Source: Prionace glauca (Eukaryota; Chordata; Chondrichthyes; Carcharhiniformes; Carcharhinidae). Taken from it: 64,000 nt of DNA. The notes under the pieces are model-generated. The model was given only the letters and a program-made list of their open reading frames with translations. It did no database searches and was not told where the DNA came from. The position numbers and the translations under genes were made by a program. The stretch is taken from positions 12,421,071-12,485,070 of the forward strand of contig CM075740.1 in the NCBI GenBank assembly GCA_037974335.1, written 5' to 3'. This document shows positions 41,141-54,605 of the stretch, in pieces (position 1 is the stretch's first letter; each line of letters starts with the position of its first letter).

Positions 41141-43506
41141 TTAAACAATCCGATACAGTGTGGTAACTATAAGCTGACAGTCACTTATAAATCTGTTGAA
41201 TTGGATGTTGTTCAGGGAGAGGAAAGTCCTGAATTTGTTCAGATGTCGTAAGTAATTTATTTTCTGCGTATACTGTGTCGGTGAATTAATAGTTCCTGTA
41301 CATCACTGTCTTACATCATTACAGTCCTATTAGTGTGTATAAGTCGATTTATTATAGTAAATAGTCTTTAATAGTGCTGTACTCCGAATGGGCTGTCCAC
41401 TGTTCTCGTTGGGTCGTGCACATTATTCCTCACACCGTTCCTGGAAACACATTTATACACACCCATTTCCCACTGGTTAGGTTGGGACATCCTCTCAGAT
41501 AACATCAGCCAGGTTCCTGACAACTGCAATCAGCTCCAAAATGATGAATTTTCAAGAACTTCTGTTATTTCACCATTAGGCTCTCTGCTTACACTACTAT
41601 TTACAGCTTCCTGAATGAGGTTTGTATCGGCTTTTAATGACGGGCGAATTTGTACTTCTTAATTTACTGTCTGTAAGAATAGTGTAATGCAATTGGCTCT
41701 TTACAATGTTTGGCGACATCACAGCAATGCACATCTAAATTTTTAAAGAATTATTCCGCAGAGGATCCGGTTGGCTGTCGTGCCGCTGACCACTATTGAA
41801 TCTGCAGATTTAACGTTTACCACTGCAGGTTTCGGGTCTTCATATCCCTGCTGCCGGTCTCAGTTGTCCATGGAGACAGGCACCAGGAGTATAGGCGAGT
41901 CGCAGAAGTGACAGCCCGATTGAAGTCATCATTTGACGGAACGGCCGTTGAAATCCTTTCAGTCCTCCGCGGGGCGCTTTCCAAAGTTCTAAATGAATTT
42001 AAAGGATTTAAAAAATAATGTTAAACATCTCAGTTGCTTTCATGGGTCTGCACACCTTTAACTTGATTTAAATAACGCGAAAAGCGTTGAATTAAACCAT
42101 AAAATACTGACAGTTAAATAAATGGGGAAGGACATTTTGGAGAATTGTTGGCCAAGCAGAAGTGAATCATTTGATTGACTTCAGAACCTGTTGCCTCGCA
42201 GAATGTGAATCAGAATAAATTGTTTCATAATGTAATGGATACAGATCTCAAAATTTGGCTTTGTGAACTTGAAACGAAGCATCGCCGCGTCTTCGGTAAT
42301 GGAAGGTTGAAGTCGTCCAAGAAAAATCAACACCTTAGCCTGGAAAGAAATTGACAGGCAGTGATTGAAAGTAGAAGCGTGCCATTTATTTACAGGAGAA
42401 CAAGTGCCGTAAAACTATCAATGATTTGGGCGTTCTGCCAGGACATGGATATGAATCCACGATATTTGAACAAAAAAATCTCAGTTTGATTGTAGAAAGT
42501 TAAAAGGCAATTGGATGTGCATGTTTCCTCATTTCGTAAGTGCCGAAAAATCCAGTTGTTTGAAGATAGTGCCGCCCTTGACATCAACTGTAATCTTCAC
42601 CTTCGTTGGCACAATGTGGACGTTTCAGTTTGTTTCTTTATCATTACGTTTGTCTCCATTAACTGTACAAGGGGTTTCAGAAGACAAGTTAGCAAGAAAA
42701 TAAGGTTTTTTTCATTTATTGAGAAAATGGTTACCCATAATGCCTGGAGGCACTCAATGAACTGGGCGGTGTCGCCTTCGTGTCTGACCTCACTGAGGTG
42801 CCTAGGTAACTATTGGGAACCAGTAACGTGAGAGGAACCAGGGCTCAGACTAATGCTGGAACGTACAAACGATACGTCACTGACTGAGTGTTTGAACCAT
42901 GTAAGAGAATGGAATATTTATTCATGTCACAAATATTTATAAACATTCCATTCTGACGGGTTCAGAGGTGTCCTTTGGCAGATAAGCTGGCGGTGTTGTG
43001 AGTGCCGTAAGAAATTCAATGCCTTGGAATTTGAGCCTTGGCATGTATATGAATCCATTGCTGTTCGTTATGCAATTTAAATCTTAGGTTAAAAGGACAC
43101 GTGATTTGAACTGTTCCTCATTGAAGATGTGGCAAATTTCCGTGGTTTTGAGATGGTGCTGACTTCTCACCAAATGTTGTGTCTAATTTTTATCCTCAGA
43201 GTGGAATTTTCCGTTTGCTTTAGTATGGTCAAAGCTGTCTCGAGTAACTGTAAAAAATGTATCAACATTTACTTTCAGAAGGAACGGTTGCCCATAATGT
43301 CAGGGGGCACCGTTTGCCCAGGGGCTGTGTTATTCTCCTGAATGACCGCATTGAATACCAGGAATTTGTCCGGTAACTGTGGGGGGAGAGGGCGGGGATC
43401 ATTCACCCTCAAGACGCCAGTGTTCATTCTAGTGTTATAATGCACAAACGGGATATCACTAACTGAATGTTTAAACTGTGTCTGAGGACGAACGTTCACT
43501 TCATCG

Positions 43507-43911
43507 ATGAATAATTGCAAATATTTTCCTCTGCTGGATTCCCAGTTGTCCTTGGACATACCAGTAGGTCATGGTGGTGAGTCAGTGGAAGAGGTGCTCC
43601 TTGGGGAACAGGGAAGAGAGTTTCAGAGGAACGAGATGTCGAAACTGTGCTGGTGGAGGAAAAACAGCATCATCGAATGGAATAGAGGGATGTACAACCT
43701 GTGTGTGAAGGCAGGTGTAACGGTGCAGAGAGTCGTGTTCATTTTAAACATCCAAGTTCCTGAAAATGGGGCAATGTGTAAATACCAGGTCACGACTTTG
43801 AGGAACGCTGATGCCATGGCTTCAGTGGAAGAAAGTGCCACACCGCAGGCCAAACAGAAGGTGGCGAAGGTGCTGCAAATTTGCAAGTCCATGTTCCGGG
43901 GAATTCATTGA
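43507..43911 (+). CDS. Unidentified conserved reading frame, copy A'
   Basis: Same as 2,795-3,199 with two amino-acid changes (R to K in WWRRN, S to A in PQSKQ). Confidence 0.35.
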   Translation: MNNCKYFPLLDSQLSLDIPVGHGGESVEEVLLGEQGREFQRNEMSKLCWWRKNSIIEWNRGMYNLCVKAGVTVQRVVFILNIQVPENGAMCKYQVTTLRNADAMASVEESATPQAKQKVAKVLQICKSMFRGIH

Positions 43912-44011
43912 CATGTGGGAAATGCAAGACCCAATTTGAGAAATCAGAAAGGTCATCAGAATCAGTGGCCGGGAACTTCCTGCCCGAATGCGAGTTAAAG
44001 TCGATCGTGCC

Positions 44012-44056
44012 CCGCACATGCGCGTCGGAACAACACGCAAGTTCCGGCGCATGCGC
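44012..44056. promoter_or_regulatory. Paired NRF1-like sites, copy A'
   Basis: GCGCATGCGC at 44,047-44,056, identical to unit 1. Confidence 0.4.
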
Positions 44057-44540
44057 GGTCAAGGAGCACCAGTTTTGTACCTCTGATTGAGGTTTGCAAA
44101 GCTTCCGATATTGAAGCGTTGAGCTGCAATTGTGCCAAAACCTCCGTCACCTGCGCTGATGTTGTTAGTTTTTGCCCATATTTATTTGCACACTTATTCT
44201 TTGGTTTAGCTGCACCGAGGAGAGGCAGCAGACATTCCATGGGTGATTTTTTTGCAAATTTAAAAAAGATATTTAGCATATTTGGAATACAAGGAAAGTA
44301 AGAGAAAGATCTTAAACATTTTGTCATGAGAATAATTCCAGTAATAAGTACGTTCTTATATAACGAAGCTAGAAAAAATTTCAGCATTTGGATGTTAGAA
44401 TATACTTGCAACATTGTCTAACTCTATTGTAAGAGTCTGCCTGATTTAACGTTACAGGAGACAGAATCTGGAGGCATTTTCCACCACCGCTGTAAAGCTG
44501 ATGTAGGAGTGGAAGAGTAAGTCTGTGTGTTAAATCCAAA

Positions 44541-44892
44541 TCTTCTCCCTTTTTTTCCCTATCTCGCTCCCCAATTATCCCGCTCCCTCCTTCTTCCCCT
44601 CCCTATTTTCTCCCTCCACTTTTCTCCGTCCTCCTTTTCCCCTGCTCCTTTTCGCCCTCCTGATTTCCTCCTCCCCAATTTTCCCCTCCCCACACTCACC
44701 CCTCCATTTCTCCCTCACCGTTCCCCTTCCCATTTTCCCCTCCCCATTTCCTCCTCTACCGCTCCCTCTATTTACTCTCTCTCTCAACCCTCCCCCTTTT
44801 ACCTCTCCCCTTATCCCTTCCCCTTTCCCCTCCCCTCACACATCCCCTCCTTCATCGCCCCACCCTACTTCATATCCCTTCCTTACCTCCTC
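44541..44892 (+). repeat. Pyrimidine-rich tract, copy A'
   Basis: Nearly identical to 3,830-4,185, with several C/T and length changes. Confidence 0.85.
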
Positions 44893-47800
44893 GTTTAGAG
44901 ACAACAGAACTGTTGTGTGAACGTGTGAAATATTTCTCTGAATGTTGATATAGAGATATGCATTTTGGAAGCAATCTGAAAAGATGAAGCAATTAAACAA
45001 CTAAGATGAGTCAGCTACTCAAGTAAAATATTTAGTTAAACGTTAATGTCGTATCAAAGTTTTCTTCTATAACATTAGTTCTGTTGATAAGTGCATCCCA
45101 TTAAACTATGAGATTCTACGAATATTTTATTGAACAAAATAAAACATTTAAACATGGATTATGCAAACACTTTGCAGAAACACACAGAACAATTAATGAT
45201 GAGAATTAGAAATCAATTGAGCAAGGTAGAAGAAAGCTAATGATGAGCACATTTAGATGTTACAAGGCCCAAAATGTGAACTCTGCTTTGCTCAATCTCA
45301 TGGAAATCTTGGTCTGAAAAGTTCTGATCTCTCAGTTTCCCAACGAAATGTACAGTTTCAGTGTTCTACATTAAAACACAGGAACACTTATGAAACATTT
45401 ACAGTAATATGATACAGAATCAAATTGTTTCTCACACGTAGCACATTATAAATTAAAACATATGAATACTTCAATCCACGCTATACATAAAGTTATATCT
45501 TAATATAATGCTGATTTAAAGGGTAGCTTCACAAATTTAGAACAAATAATCGAATCCGTTCATAAATTAAATAATACTCATCTTCAATCATTACAAAATA
45601 AAAATTAATTCTTAAGTGAGCCAATAACAACAGGATCAACTACATAAAATAAATACTTAAATATAAAAAACGCTTCAACATTGTAGGAGCTTTTCAGAGA
45701 CCAATGCATTATGCTTGCTTTTACGTAAGTCATTTCTTTTTATTAATTACAGCTCAGCAAATATAAAGAACTCACAGAAACGCTAATTGTGGTTGAAGAC
45801 ATTCTTTATTGTCAAGGCGTGTTCGACGTGGGTAGGAGAATTATTTGGGGAAGACCAAATTATTTAGAAATACATTGTTAGAAGTATTACGTACATTTTT
45901 CAGAAATCATCTGCCTACTCTGTTCGTCCCAACCAGATAAGCCAATCGTGTTAGTATGAATTATTTCGCCAGTATCATTCAACCCTCATGTAGCATAAAA
46001 ATACATATGTCCATAGAGTCTGGGCGCCCTTGCCCACTGTCTCCTAACGGCCCTATATATAAGTCCATAGACTTCAAAAGTTCCTTTCCCACTGAGTACT
46101 AAGGTTTTTTTTTCATGGGAAAATTGTATTATTCCATTCATTTGTCTGTCTGGGATTGCTCGAACTATCTGAGGCCCATGCTGAAAAGAGAGTCTTTTTC
46201 TACTTCACTTAGTGACTGTAATGTTTTCAAGGAATTTGGTTCTTTTTACTCATCTATATCCCACCATGCCTTGCGGCAATGTGTAGTTGGCCAAGCTGTG
46301 CAGAATATTCAAAAAATGTTTAAATTGTCTAACAGTGCTTATATGTGTTTCTATGCAAACAGTATCTTTATGGTTCCAGGTACTTTGTAACTTTTCTGTA
46401 CAATACCCACTCTAAATTAGTTTATCTTAATCTATTTGTCTTTTAGTCTCAAGTTACCCTAAAACCCTCGAACAAATATACCTTTATAACAGCAGGGAAA
46501 TCCTTCTGCTTTCAATGTAAAATTGCAAGTTCCAAAGTGGCCCTTGATGGAAATTCCAAGTCTGCCGGCATCATTAGGGGATGTGGTGAGGACTCTCCTG
46601 CCTCACGCTGGTTCTTGGGGAAACGGTTTCGCAGCGGGAGGATGCACTTCCATTGAAAAGTCGGACACAATTTCCCAGACCAAGTCAGCGCCGAAAAATA
46701 CCTTGACCCATAAATTCCAATGGCCAATGTACGATCGGCTAAAAATAGAAACAAATTGCATCCTCAGGTCTCTTGACGAACTGCGCCGAAACTACCGATG
46801 TATGCAACAGGCTGGAACACACAACAAAGTCTTCTGACCAGGCCCCAGCGTATCGCAAGAGAGACGCTTCCTTATGACGCGGCCAGCACGGGAACGCCCT
46901 TTGAGGTCCGCGTTCCAAAAGGCAGTTTTGCACTGAAAACTGGTTCCTGCTCTCAGAAAAATACGTATTTATATTTGCATTTCAATTTTTTTTACGATTT
47001 CTTTTAAGTAGTTCATACAGATGGCTCACTCCAACCGTATTTTGTTAAATTTATTTCAATTATTGAATGTGAGTATTATTTAATATGTATAAATGAACAA
47101 ATGTTTTATTGGTTTCAAGTTGTGAAAGTATTATTTAGAGTCGTAGAATCATAGCGGTGAATTTTCCCTTTCTTCCCGGCACAGGAATCTTAATGTTTGA
47201 GGGGTGGAGATTGGAAAGACTGGTTCATCTCTGGCAGGATTTTCCAGTTTCGGGTAGGGCACAGCCGCATAATTCCGCCCACAGAAACTGCACTGATTCA
47301 ATAAACATGGCTGAATGATTTAGTACTTATTTTTCCCTTGCACAGAAGAACTTTGAATTTAGGGAATGGGGCTGATCATTTTCATTGCTAGGGTGGTCGA
47401 TTGTTCCATACTGGTAATTGTTTAAACCAGATGTTTTACCTTACTGCCTTAAGGTCGTGTGTCCTTTATTCCTTGTCAAGTTTGACTGCGATGCTAAAAT
47501 CAAGTCATGTGATGCGTTTCTGTCCCAGAGTTCAGCACAGCACCAGGTTGGGTTGACAAACTTCGACTGTGTGCACACTAATCTAAAGCTAAAAATTCAA
47601 CTGCAATTTCCCTACAACTGTGATGGTGAGGCTACACATGGTGCATTGTGTGCAGTTTTGGTGTGCTTCTAATCTTTAGCTAAAGTTATGCTTCCCTTTC
47701 ATTGTTCAGAGTTTGTGTTCCGTTCAGCTCTTTTATTTATCTTTGTGTTATTCATTGAAAATTTAGAATGGTATTTTTCTCTCTAATGTCTGAGCTTAAT

Positions 47801-48210
47801 TCAACTCTGTCGTGCCTGTTCTGTAGTTGCTGTAGTCATTGTAACATATCGACAATAACATTATCAACTTAAATTTAATTAATGAAGTTGCAAAACGTTA
47901 AACATTTCAAAACATCGCGAATTAACACAATGTTGCCGTCATATTGAAGAACTAACATCTTTTCAACGAGCTTTTGATGATAAAATAAATGCTGGAAAAT
48001 ACACTTTGTTGTCTCATTTGTCATCACCTCCTCTGTACGATTTGACCTCCCTTTCCCAATCTTCCATATTTCAATAAACTAATCTTTAATTCATTAAAAA
48101 TTCAAAGAGTGGTGACCTCATTTACTCAGACTCTGATAGTAGGGCAACACAGTGTCCGAGGAATTAATGAAACTATATCTTTCCTTCATGTTCTGGCAAA
48201 TTGTTTATCT

Positions 48211-48498
48211 CAGGTGTGCACTGTGACGCTGCTGCCTCAAAGCGCCAGGGACCCGGGTTCAATTGTAGACTCGGGTCACTATCAGTGTGAAGTTTTCATA
48301 TTCCCCCGTGTCTGTTTGTGTTTTCGCTTGGTCTCCCTTCAAACTCTAAAAATGTGCAGTGTAACTTGATGGGTCATGCAAAATTATCCGTGACTGTCAG
48401 CACGACTAGCAGGGGTTACTGCGCCTGGGTGGAATTGTCGGCGCACATTCGAAGGGCCAAATGGCCTCGTCCACATTGAGGAATTGTATGATTTCTCC
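48211..48498 (+). mobile_element. HE1-type SINE, A' copy
   Basis: Orthologue of 8,150-8,440. Confidence 0.75.
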
Positions 48499-48793
48499 AC
48501 CGTGCCCAGGTCTTATACAACTACAGCAAGATTGTCTTATTCCTGTACTCTAACCCATTTACAGGAAGATAAATCTTATAATTTCCCTACTTGAGTCTTT
48601 GTACTTGTTGTACACTGCAGTCTCACTGAACATCGATATTTACAGGACCCGCTATTTACCGGAATACATTTGGAAGTAGCCATGATAATGGTAAGCTTTT
48701 CAAGACATTGGAAGGTTCAGTTCAACAAATTCAAAGACAGAATAGAACAAGAAAATATTAGAAATACTCAACACAGCCTCTGTGGAGAAGAGT

Positions 48794-48918
48794 GGCTCAC
48801 CTGATGAAGGAGCAGCGCTCCGAAAGCTGGTGATGCCAAATAAACCTGTTTGACTTTAACCTGGTGTTGTGAGACTTCTTACTTTTCCCACCCCAGTCCA
48901 ACAACGGCATCTCCACAT
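48794..48918 (+). mobile_element. Short interspersed repeat upstream of gene A'
   Basis: Orthologue of 8,733-8,857. Confidence 0.75.
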
Positions 48919-49127
48919 TTGTGGAGAAGGAAAGAGTTTACGTTTCAGATCGATGTCCTTTCGTGAAACAAACTTTAGAAATGCTTTGCAGTTTTAGTCA
49001 GAAAGAAAATAAAGTTTTAGCTCTGGGGCGAAAAACTAGCTGCTTTAACAATCACTAAAAAGTAGCAGATAACAGTCACCGTCACAGGGTTTAGGAGCCA
49101 ATCTGATTGGTTGAGATGAAAAGACGA

Positions 49128-49177
49128 ATTTGCATTCCAACACAAGGTAACACCTTCCTGGTGACAGGGGTTATTAA
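49128..49177 (+). promoter_or_regulatory. Light-chain promoter A': octamer plus TATA-like box
   Basis: ATTTGCAT at 49,128-49,135, TATTAA about 37 bp on, ATG at 49,255. Just upstream both CCAAT and its inverse occur (GAGCCAATCTGATTGG). Confidence 0.9.
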
Positions 49178-49254
49178 GAGGGAGAGAGATTCAGACAGTT
49201 AGCCCATCTTGTCAAATAACTGGCAGAACTCGCTACCTCAGCAAACTTTTCACA

Positions 49255-49303
49255 ATGGCTGACTGTGTCCATGCGATCATTGTGTTCATTTTGAGCCTGG
49301 CAT
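49255..49303 (+). CDS. Leader exon, gene A'
   Basis: Identical to the leader of gene A. Confidence 0.93.
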
Positions 49304-52300
49304 GTGAGTATTTAAAACGTCCGGTCGATGTAAACGCGCGTTTTCGAGGACTACTTCGGTGATTTTTCAAACGGCAATTTTGCTCTGATATTAATTTGAG
49401 TAGCTTAACAATAATATTTGGAATCTCTTTTCTTTCAGTTTCTAACGCGGCGATTACAGTCAGTCAACCGCCTTCGAAATCTACTTCTCTCGGAGGAACC
49501 GTCCAAATAAGTTGCACCTTGTCTGGCGCCAGTTTAGGAAGCAGCAACATATATTGGTACCAGCAGAAATCTGAAAATGCTCTCCGGTATCTGCTTTATC
49601 ACTCTGCTGGAAGCGGCACTAGCAGAGCCCCGGGAGTTCCAGGCCGGTTTTCAGGTTCGGTATCCGGTAACACGGGAACTTTAAGTATCGGTCAAGTTGA
49701 ATCGGAGGACACCGCAGAGTATTACTGTGCTATATGGAAAAACAACGTGTACAACTTCGGAGGCGGAACCAAGCTAAGCGTTGGCAGTGAGTAAATTCCC
49801 TTCTGTTACATTGTTCAAAACTCGCTTCCGGTTAATAACAAAACATTCCCTCGGTATTATTTTTTGAATAAATTGAAATGTTCTTTTAACAACACATCCA
49901 TGAATTCAATTTACCCTATACAAAGCGACCCTGCAAGTAACGTTACTATCTGTCGCCTTCCAATTCGATAATGTTTTCTGATCTATCTGTCGGTCTGCAT
50001 TGAGTTGTTTTAGTTCAGGCAGAATAACAATAGGCCGCAAAATTTCTTTACCATCAGATCAGTGGGATGAACAAAGCGCTTTAATCCTAATGTGCCATCA
50101 AATGACCTTACAGAGAAAGACAACATGTAGACCCCCAGTAATGCCAATAAAGGTCTCAACGGTTTAAAATCCCACTCCGTAAAGACAAAATCACACTGCC
50201 TGTTGTTACAAGTAAAGAATGATCACTTGCGCCAGTTACTTGAACTGATTGACCTCGCGTTGAAATAGCCCCTTATAAATAACACATCAAATATAGCAAG
50301 AGAAACAGGAAGGCAAACAATGGACGGCAAATCAAACTGACTGTAACGCTCTGCATTAGGATCTTCTGCTAACTTTTCAAGTTTATTAATTAGTCACAAG
50401 TTTACACTGCAATGAAGTTACTGTGAAATTCCCCACGCCGCCACACTTTAGCGCCTGTTGGGATTAATGCACCGAACCAGCAAGTCTTTCCGAGTGAAAG
50501 GAAACCGGAGCACCCGGAAAAAACCCATGTAGACACAGGGAAAAACATGCAAACTCCTCACAGACAGTGACCCGAAGCGGGAATCGAACCCGGTTGCCTG
50601 ACGCTTTGAAGGAGTCATGCGAACCACTGTGCCATGGTGCCGCCCATTTTCAGATGGAATTATTGCTACATTGAATATCCCGGATTTGATTTGAACTGCG
50701 ATTCAACCCGGAATGTTGATTTGAACAGACAATGCAGGATGATTGGCCGCTCATGAGGAAACACTTTCTATTGGACATTGTTTAATTGCAAAGTTTTGAA
50801 TTCACACAGGCACCGTAAGTTAGGCCTGTGTACTTCTCCGCTGAAGCGTATGGTGGGGTGTAAGTAAAATAGGGAATCACTTATTGGTCTTCTCTGTAAT
50901 GAATGAAACATGACCAAGTTTCACGACAGCTCAGAGTCTTTTTAAAACTAACATTGTGTGAACACGTATTCACATTGCCAGATTGCCCTGTGTATTGAGC
51001 ATGCGCCCCACAGGAATCTCCAATCACTTCAGCTGTTGAAATCTGATCTGAGTTTGCTGCTTATTTCGAGGCAGAGACCCGTAATCGAAGAAGGCAGAAT
51101 GTGAACCAGTGTAACAATTCCACTGTATTAATGCTATTAATCATATTTAAAACTGACCTCTTCCACTAATTATGCAGTCGAACTCGTCCACTATAAGAAG
51201 ATAAGACTGTCTCTTCGCTCGAAAGCTCGCTCAGAAAGTTGCATCAATACAGCACCTCCACACCAGCAGTATGAGAGCGAATTGCAACTTGGCCCAGAGT
51301 GTAACTTGGTGGTTGCTGGGTCGATAAAAGATTTTACATATCCCGGACTCCTACTTCGGTCAACTTCAATGTAAACGTATCTGACCAGAGATCACCATTG
51401 TTACTGTTGCACAAAGTCAAGGTTTCCATCATCCTCTCGAACAAAAGACGCACGTTTACGGACACAACCCGTACTAAGATGTGGTTGAATTTATTTCGTG
51501 GCTTTCATCGGAAAAATCTCGTAATATTTTTGTTAATGAGATCCGCAAAATGATCTCCGCGGCCACTTTTTCCCCATAGATGGTAATGAGACCAATCACT
51601 GGTTAATCTGATTTCGCACAATGACGATAGCCTGACGGCACTTCCTCCAAAACTGTAACATTTATGTCCAACGATCTTGATTTAATTCTAATCCAAAAGC
51701 TGTAACTACGGCCGGAGCCACTTTCCCTTCGCTGGAATGTCAGTCCAGATAGCGCGGTCAGCTTCCCGTGTGGAGTTGAAACCGTTTGAGCCGAGAAGGG
51801 GGAACCCCCCAGGGTGAAACTGCCAGAGAAACTGTATCTACACTGCTCAGGATTATAACATAAAAGTTCATCAGTAAAAACATGAAGGTAAAACTGATCA
51901 ACATTTCTTCCCATCGTAACACAATAGATCAAATTTAATGTAAGTTCAGTGTTTCTAATGTTATTTCGTATTTTAACTGGCAACGCAGATTCTCAACATG
52001 GACACACGGCAGCTAAAAAAACAGGGTTATTTTCAACAATTTATTATGAACCAAGATATCTTTAGTGGCATTCTGGGAGACATTGCGAAATATAATGCGC
52101 ATGTATTGAATTGTTGTCTAACGTCCCATCGATCTGCCTCCTTCGCCTTTCCTTGCATGAACACACAAAGTAAAGGGATCTATTTATTGTATTTAATGAA
52201 TGACAGAAATTAGACCATATTGTTCGGTAAATCATAATGCGTCAAACAAATCAATTCCCCGACACTACTCAACCTATTTTGTTTTTAAACCAGGTCCGCA

Positions 52301-52616
52301 GCAACCATCTGTCTCCCTCCTCCCCCCTTCACCGGATCAAATCACAGCGAAGAACATGGCGACCCTGGTGTGTTTGGTGAGCGGTTTTAACCCGGGCGCT
52401 GCGGAGATTGAATGGACTGTCGATGGCAGCGTCAGAGGGAATGGGGTTGAGACCAGTCGCATCCAGCAGGAGGCGGACAACACGTTCAGTGTGAGCAGTT
52501 ATCTGACTCTGTCAGCCTCAGAGTGGAACTCACACGAGCTTTACTCCTGTCTGGTCAAACACGAGACTCAAGCAAACCCGCTTCAAACAACCGTCTCCAG
52601 ATCCAGCTGTGTGTAA
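49255..52616 (+). CDS. Germline-joined immunoglobulin light chain, gene A'
   Basis: Exons 49,255-49,303, 49,439-49,786 and 52,294-52,616, with all splice sites and domain residues present. V-J differs from A at a single base, while the shorter C exon differs at seven, an uneven spread for two copies of one duplication. It lies about 19 kb after gene B and 40 kb after gene A. Confidence 0.95.
49439..49786 (+). CDS. Joined V-J exon, gene A'
   Basis: As gene A except CDR3 AIWKNNVYN; the isoleucine is shared with B, so the methionine of A is the derived state. Confidence 0.95.
50375..50645 (-). mobile_element. tRNA-derived SINE in J-C intron A'
   Basis: Orthologue of 10,326-10,600. Confidence 0.9.
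51603..51983 (-). other. Antisense open frame in J-C intron A'
   Basis: Copy of 11,554-11,934 with three amino-acid changes. Status as doubtful as in A. Confidence 0.2.
52294..52616 (+). CDS. Light-chain constant exon, gene A'
   Basis: Replacements against A: A to T in QITAK, K to N in GFNPG, V to I in SRIQQ, V to L in SCLVKH and L to Q in ETQANP. Two of the bases involved match gene B. Cysteines and terminal SRSSCV are intact. Confidence 0.95.
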
Positions 52617-52924
52617 ATTCAGAAACTGCTCTTGAGTCAGCTGCGACTGATTGTTCATTTCGGTTCATCTCTTTCATGTGACAAAAAGGGCAGAAATTGA
52701 TCGTATTTCAGAAATTTAAGAAAATGACCACCGCGGCTGGAGCTTCGGGTTTTAACAGTTGCTTTTTTAAAAGGGTCTTCGATCGGAACATTGTCGGTGT
52801 TCAGTGAAACCTCGTTGTTTATCAATTTACATTTATGTATCTGATAATCATAATTAAAATGCAACAATCTGGTTATTGCAAGTTAAGTGTCTACTTATTT
52901 TCAGACATTTAGACAAAGCCGTCC

Positions 52925-52930
52925 AATAAA
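52925..52930 (+). promoter_or_regulatory. Candidate poly(A) signal, gene A'
   Basis: AATAAA at the position equivalent to 12,949. Confidence 0.6.
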
Positions 52931-54499
52931 ATAATTAAGATCAAATGCAATACGATTCATCGTATCTTTTAGTGCTATTTTCAAGATAAGTCAAATCTAA
53001 CACTTTTCCGGCATTATTCAACCTTACGTAACATATGAGATTGGAAATCCGTTATTCTCAACTTTGGAATCTAAGCTATTGTTCGTACTCCCTGTTGGTG
53101 GGGTCACCGAGGTGACCGGGATTGCCCAAGCTTTAGACCATGCAAGACTCACGAAACCAGTAATCTCTGTATTAAAGACGTAACTTTATTTAACCAATGG
53201 TCGCCAGGAGTTCGTCAAAGAGTTAAGTAGCTCTGACGGAGAGCAGCAAAACCTCTCCGATGAATCTAACATATACAATCAAAAACAAATCAATCATATT
53301 TTTTCCCTTATGTATCATTTGAGCCTTTGTTCTATGTTCTATGTTCTTTCAGTAAGTTTAAATCAATTATTTTCAAGATGTACAAATCAACAGTAGTCCA
53401 CGTCAAATACATTATCCAACAAAATTCTACCCCTCAGTATAATGGTATTTAATTAGTCCGAGAAATTTGGAAGAAACTCCCGTCTTGGCTGTCTCCGCAT
53501 CCTGGTTGCTGAGGTAACCGAAGACACTTCACCCAGAGTTCAAATGAACGCTGTCACGGGTTCCTTAAAGTTCACTGTATACCCAACCAACTTGACACTA
53601 GGTCTGGACACCAGTCTATCTCGTCCAGACAATGAATAAACCTATTCATGATGTATGATTAGGTGGTTGATATGTTCCTTCCATCCGAAACTTTTACTGC
53701 TGAAACTTGTATGTTTCCAAGGCATAAAATTCTCTCGAAATTTGGCTTGCTGTAATGACTTTTATCATGGTGCCTTGCTGTAAAATGCTGCAATACTAAC
53801 GTGAACAATATTGCTTAAAATCAACAACAATACATCCAAAATATCAGCATATGTGTTTTATAATCATAATCATTTGCTTCAATCCGGAGCTACACCTCAT
53901 ATGTGCAAATTGTTTCTTGCGAGCTGATAAACTTACTTTAACAGACATTTAACTGAATGCTGCTGGTTCTGTCAATGCCTTAATGTCTACTGGTTCAAAA
54001 ATCTTATACCCCACTCAGGGTTCCACTTATACACTCTTTCATCAAATCTCAGAAACCTCTCTGTTATCGTGTTTAAAGCTCCTTGTATCTGACTTCACTC
54101 TGTTTCTCTGCTGATTTACACATTAAAATTCTCTGGAAAAAAGACCCACGGCTGTTACAGAGTCTGGTGAAATACGATATCGTAATAGTGAAAGGCTCTT
54201 TACCAATTACCTTTATGCATCCGATAATATTAATTAAAATGCAGTAAATCAAATCAATCAAAGCAATATGGTCATTGTAGCTTCAGTTTTGGATCAGTGT
54301 TAGAATCTCCAAGTAAAGCTGATGAATAAATGGACTGACCTAAGATCAAATGCAATACTTATTTTCGTATGGCTTACTGATGAACAAAATTTGCCAAAAC
54401 TAATACTTCGTAGGGATTAGTAAGGATCATTCAGTAAACAAGGCGCAATTTTATCCGGAAACAAACTTCACCACTGTTACAGAGTCGGGTGAAATATTC

Positions 54500-54605
54500 A
54501 AAGTCATAGCACTTAACAGCACAGAAAGAAACCCTTTGGCCCACCGTGACTGCACCGACCATCACGCACCCTACCTATTGTAATCCCATTTCCATATACT
54601 GTACA
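54500..54605 (+). mobile_element. Interspersed repeat remnant, A' copy
   Basis: Orthologue of 14,523-14,630. Confidence 0.5.

Noticed and set aside
44527-44898. Proline- and leucine-rich frame of 123 codons
   Set aside because: It lies wholly in the pyrimidine tract. The other three tracts give different or broken frames, so it is composition only.
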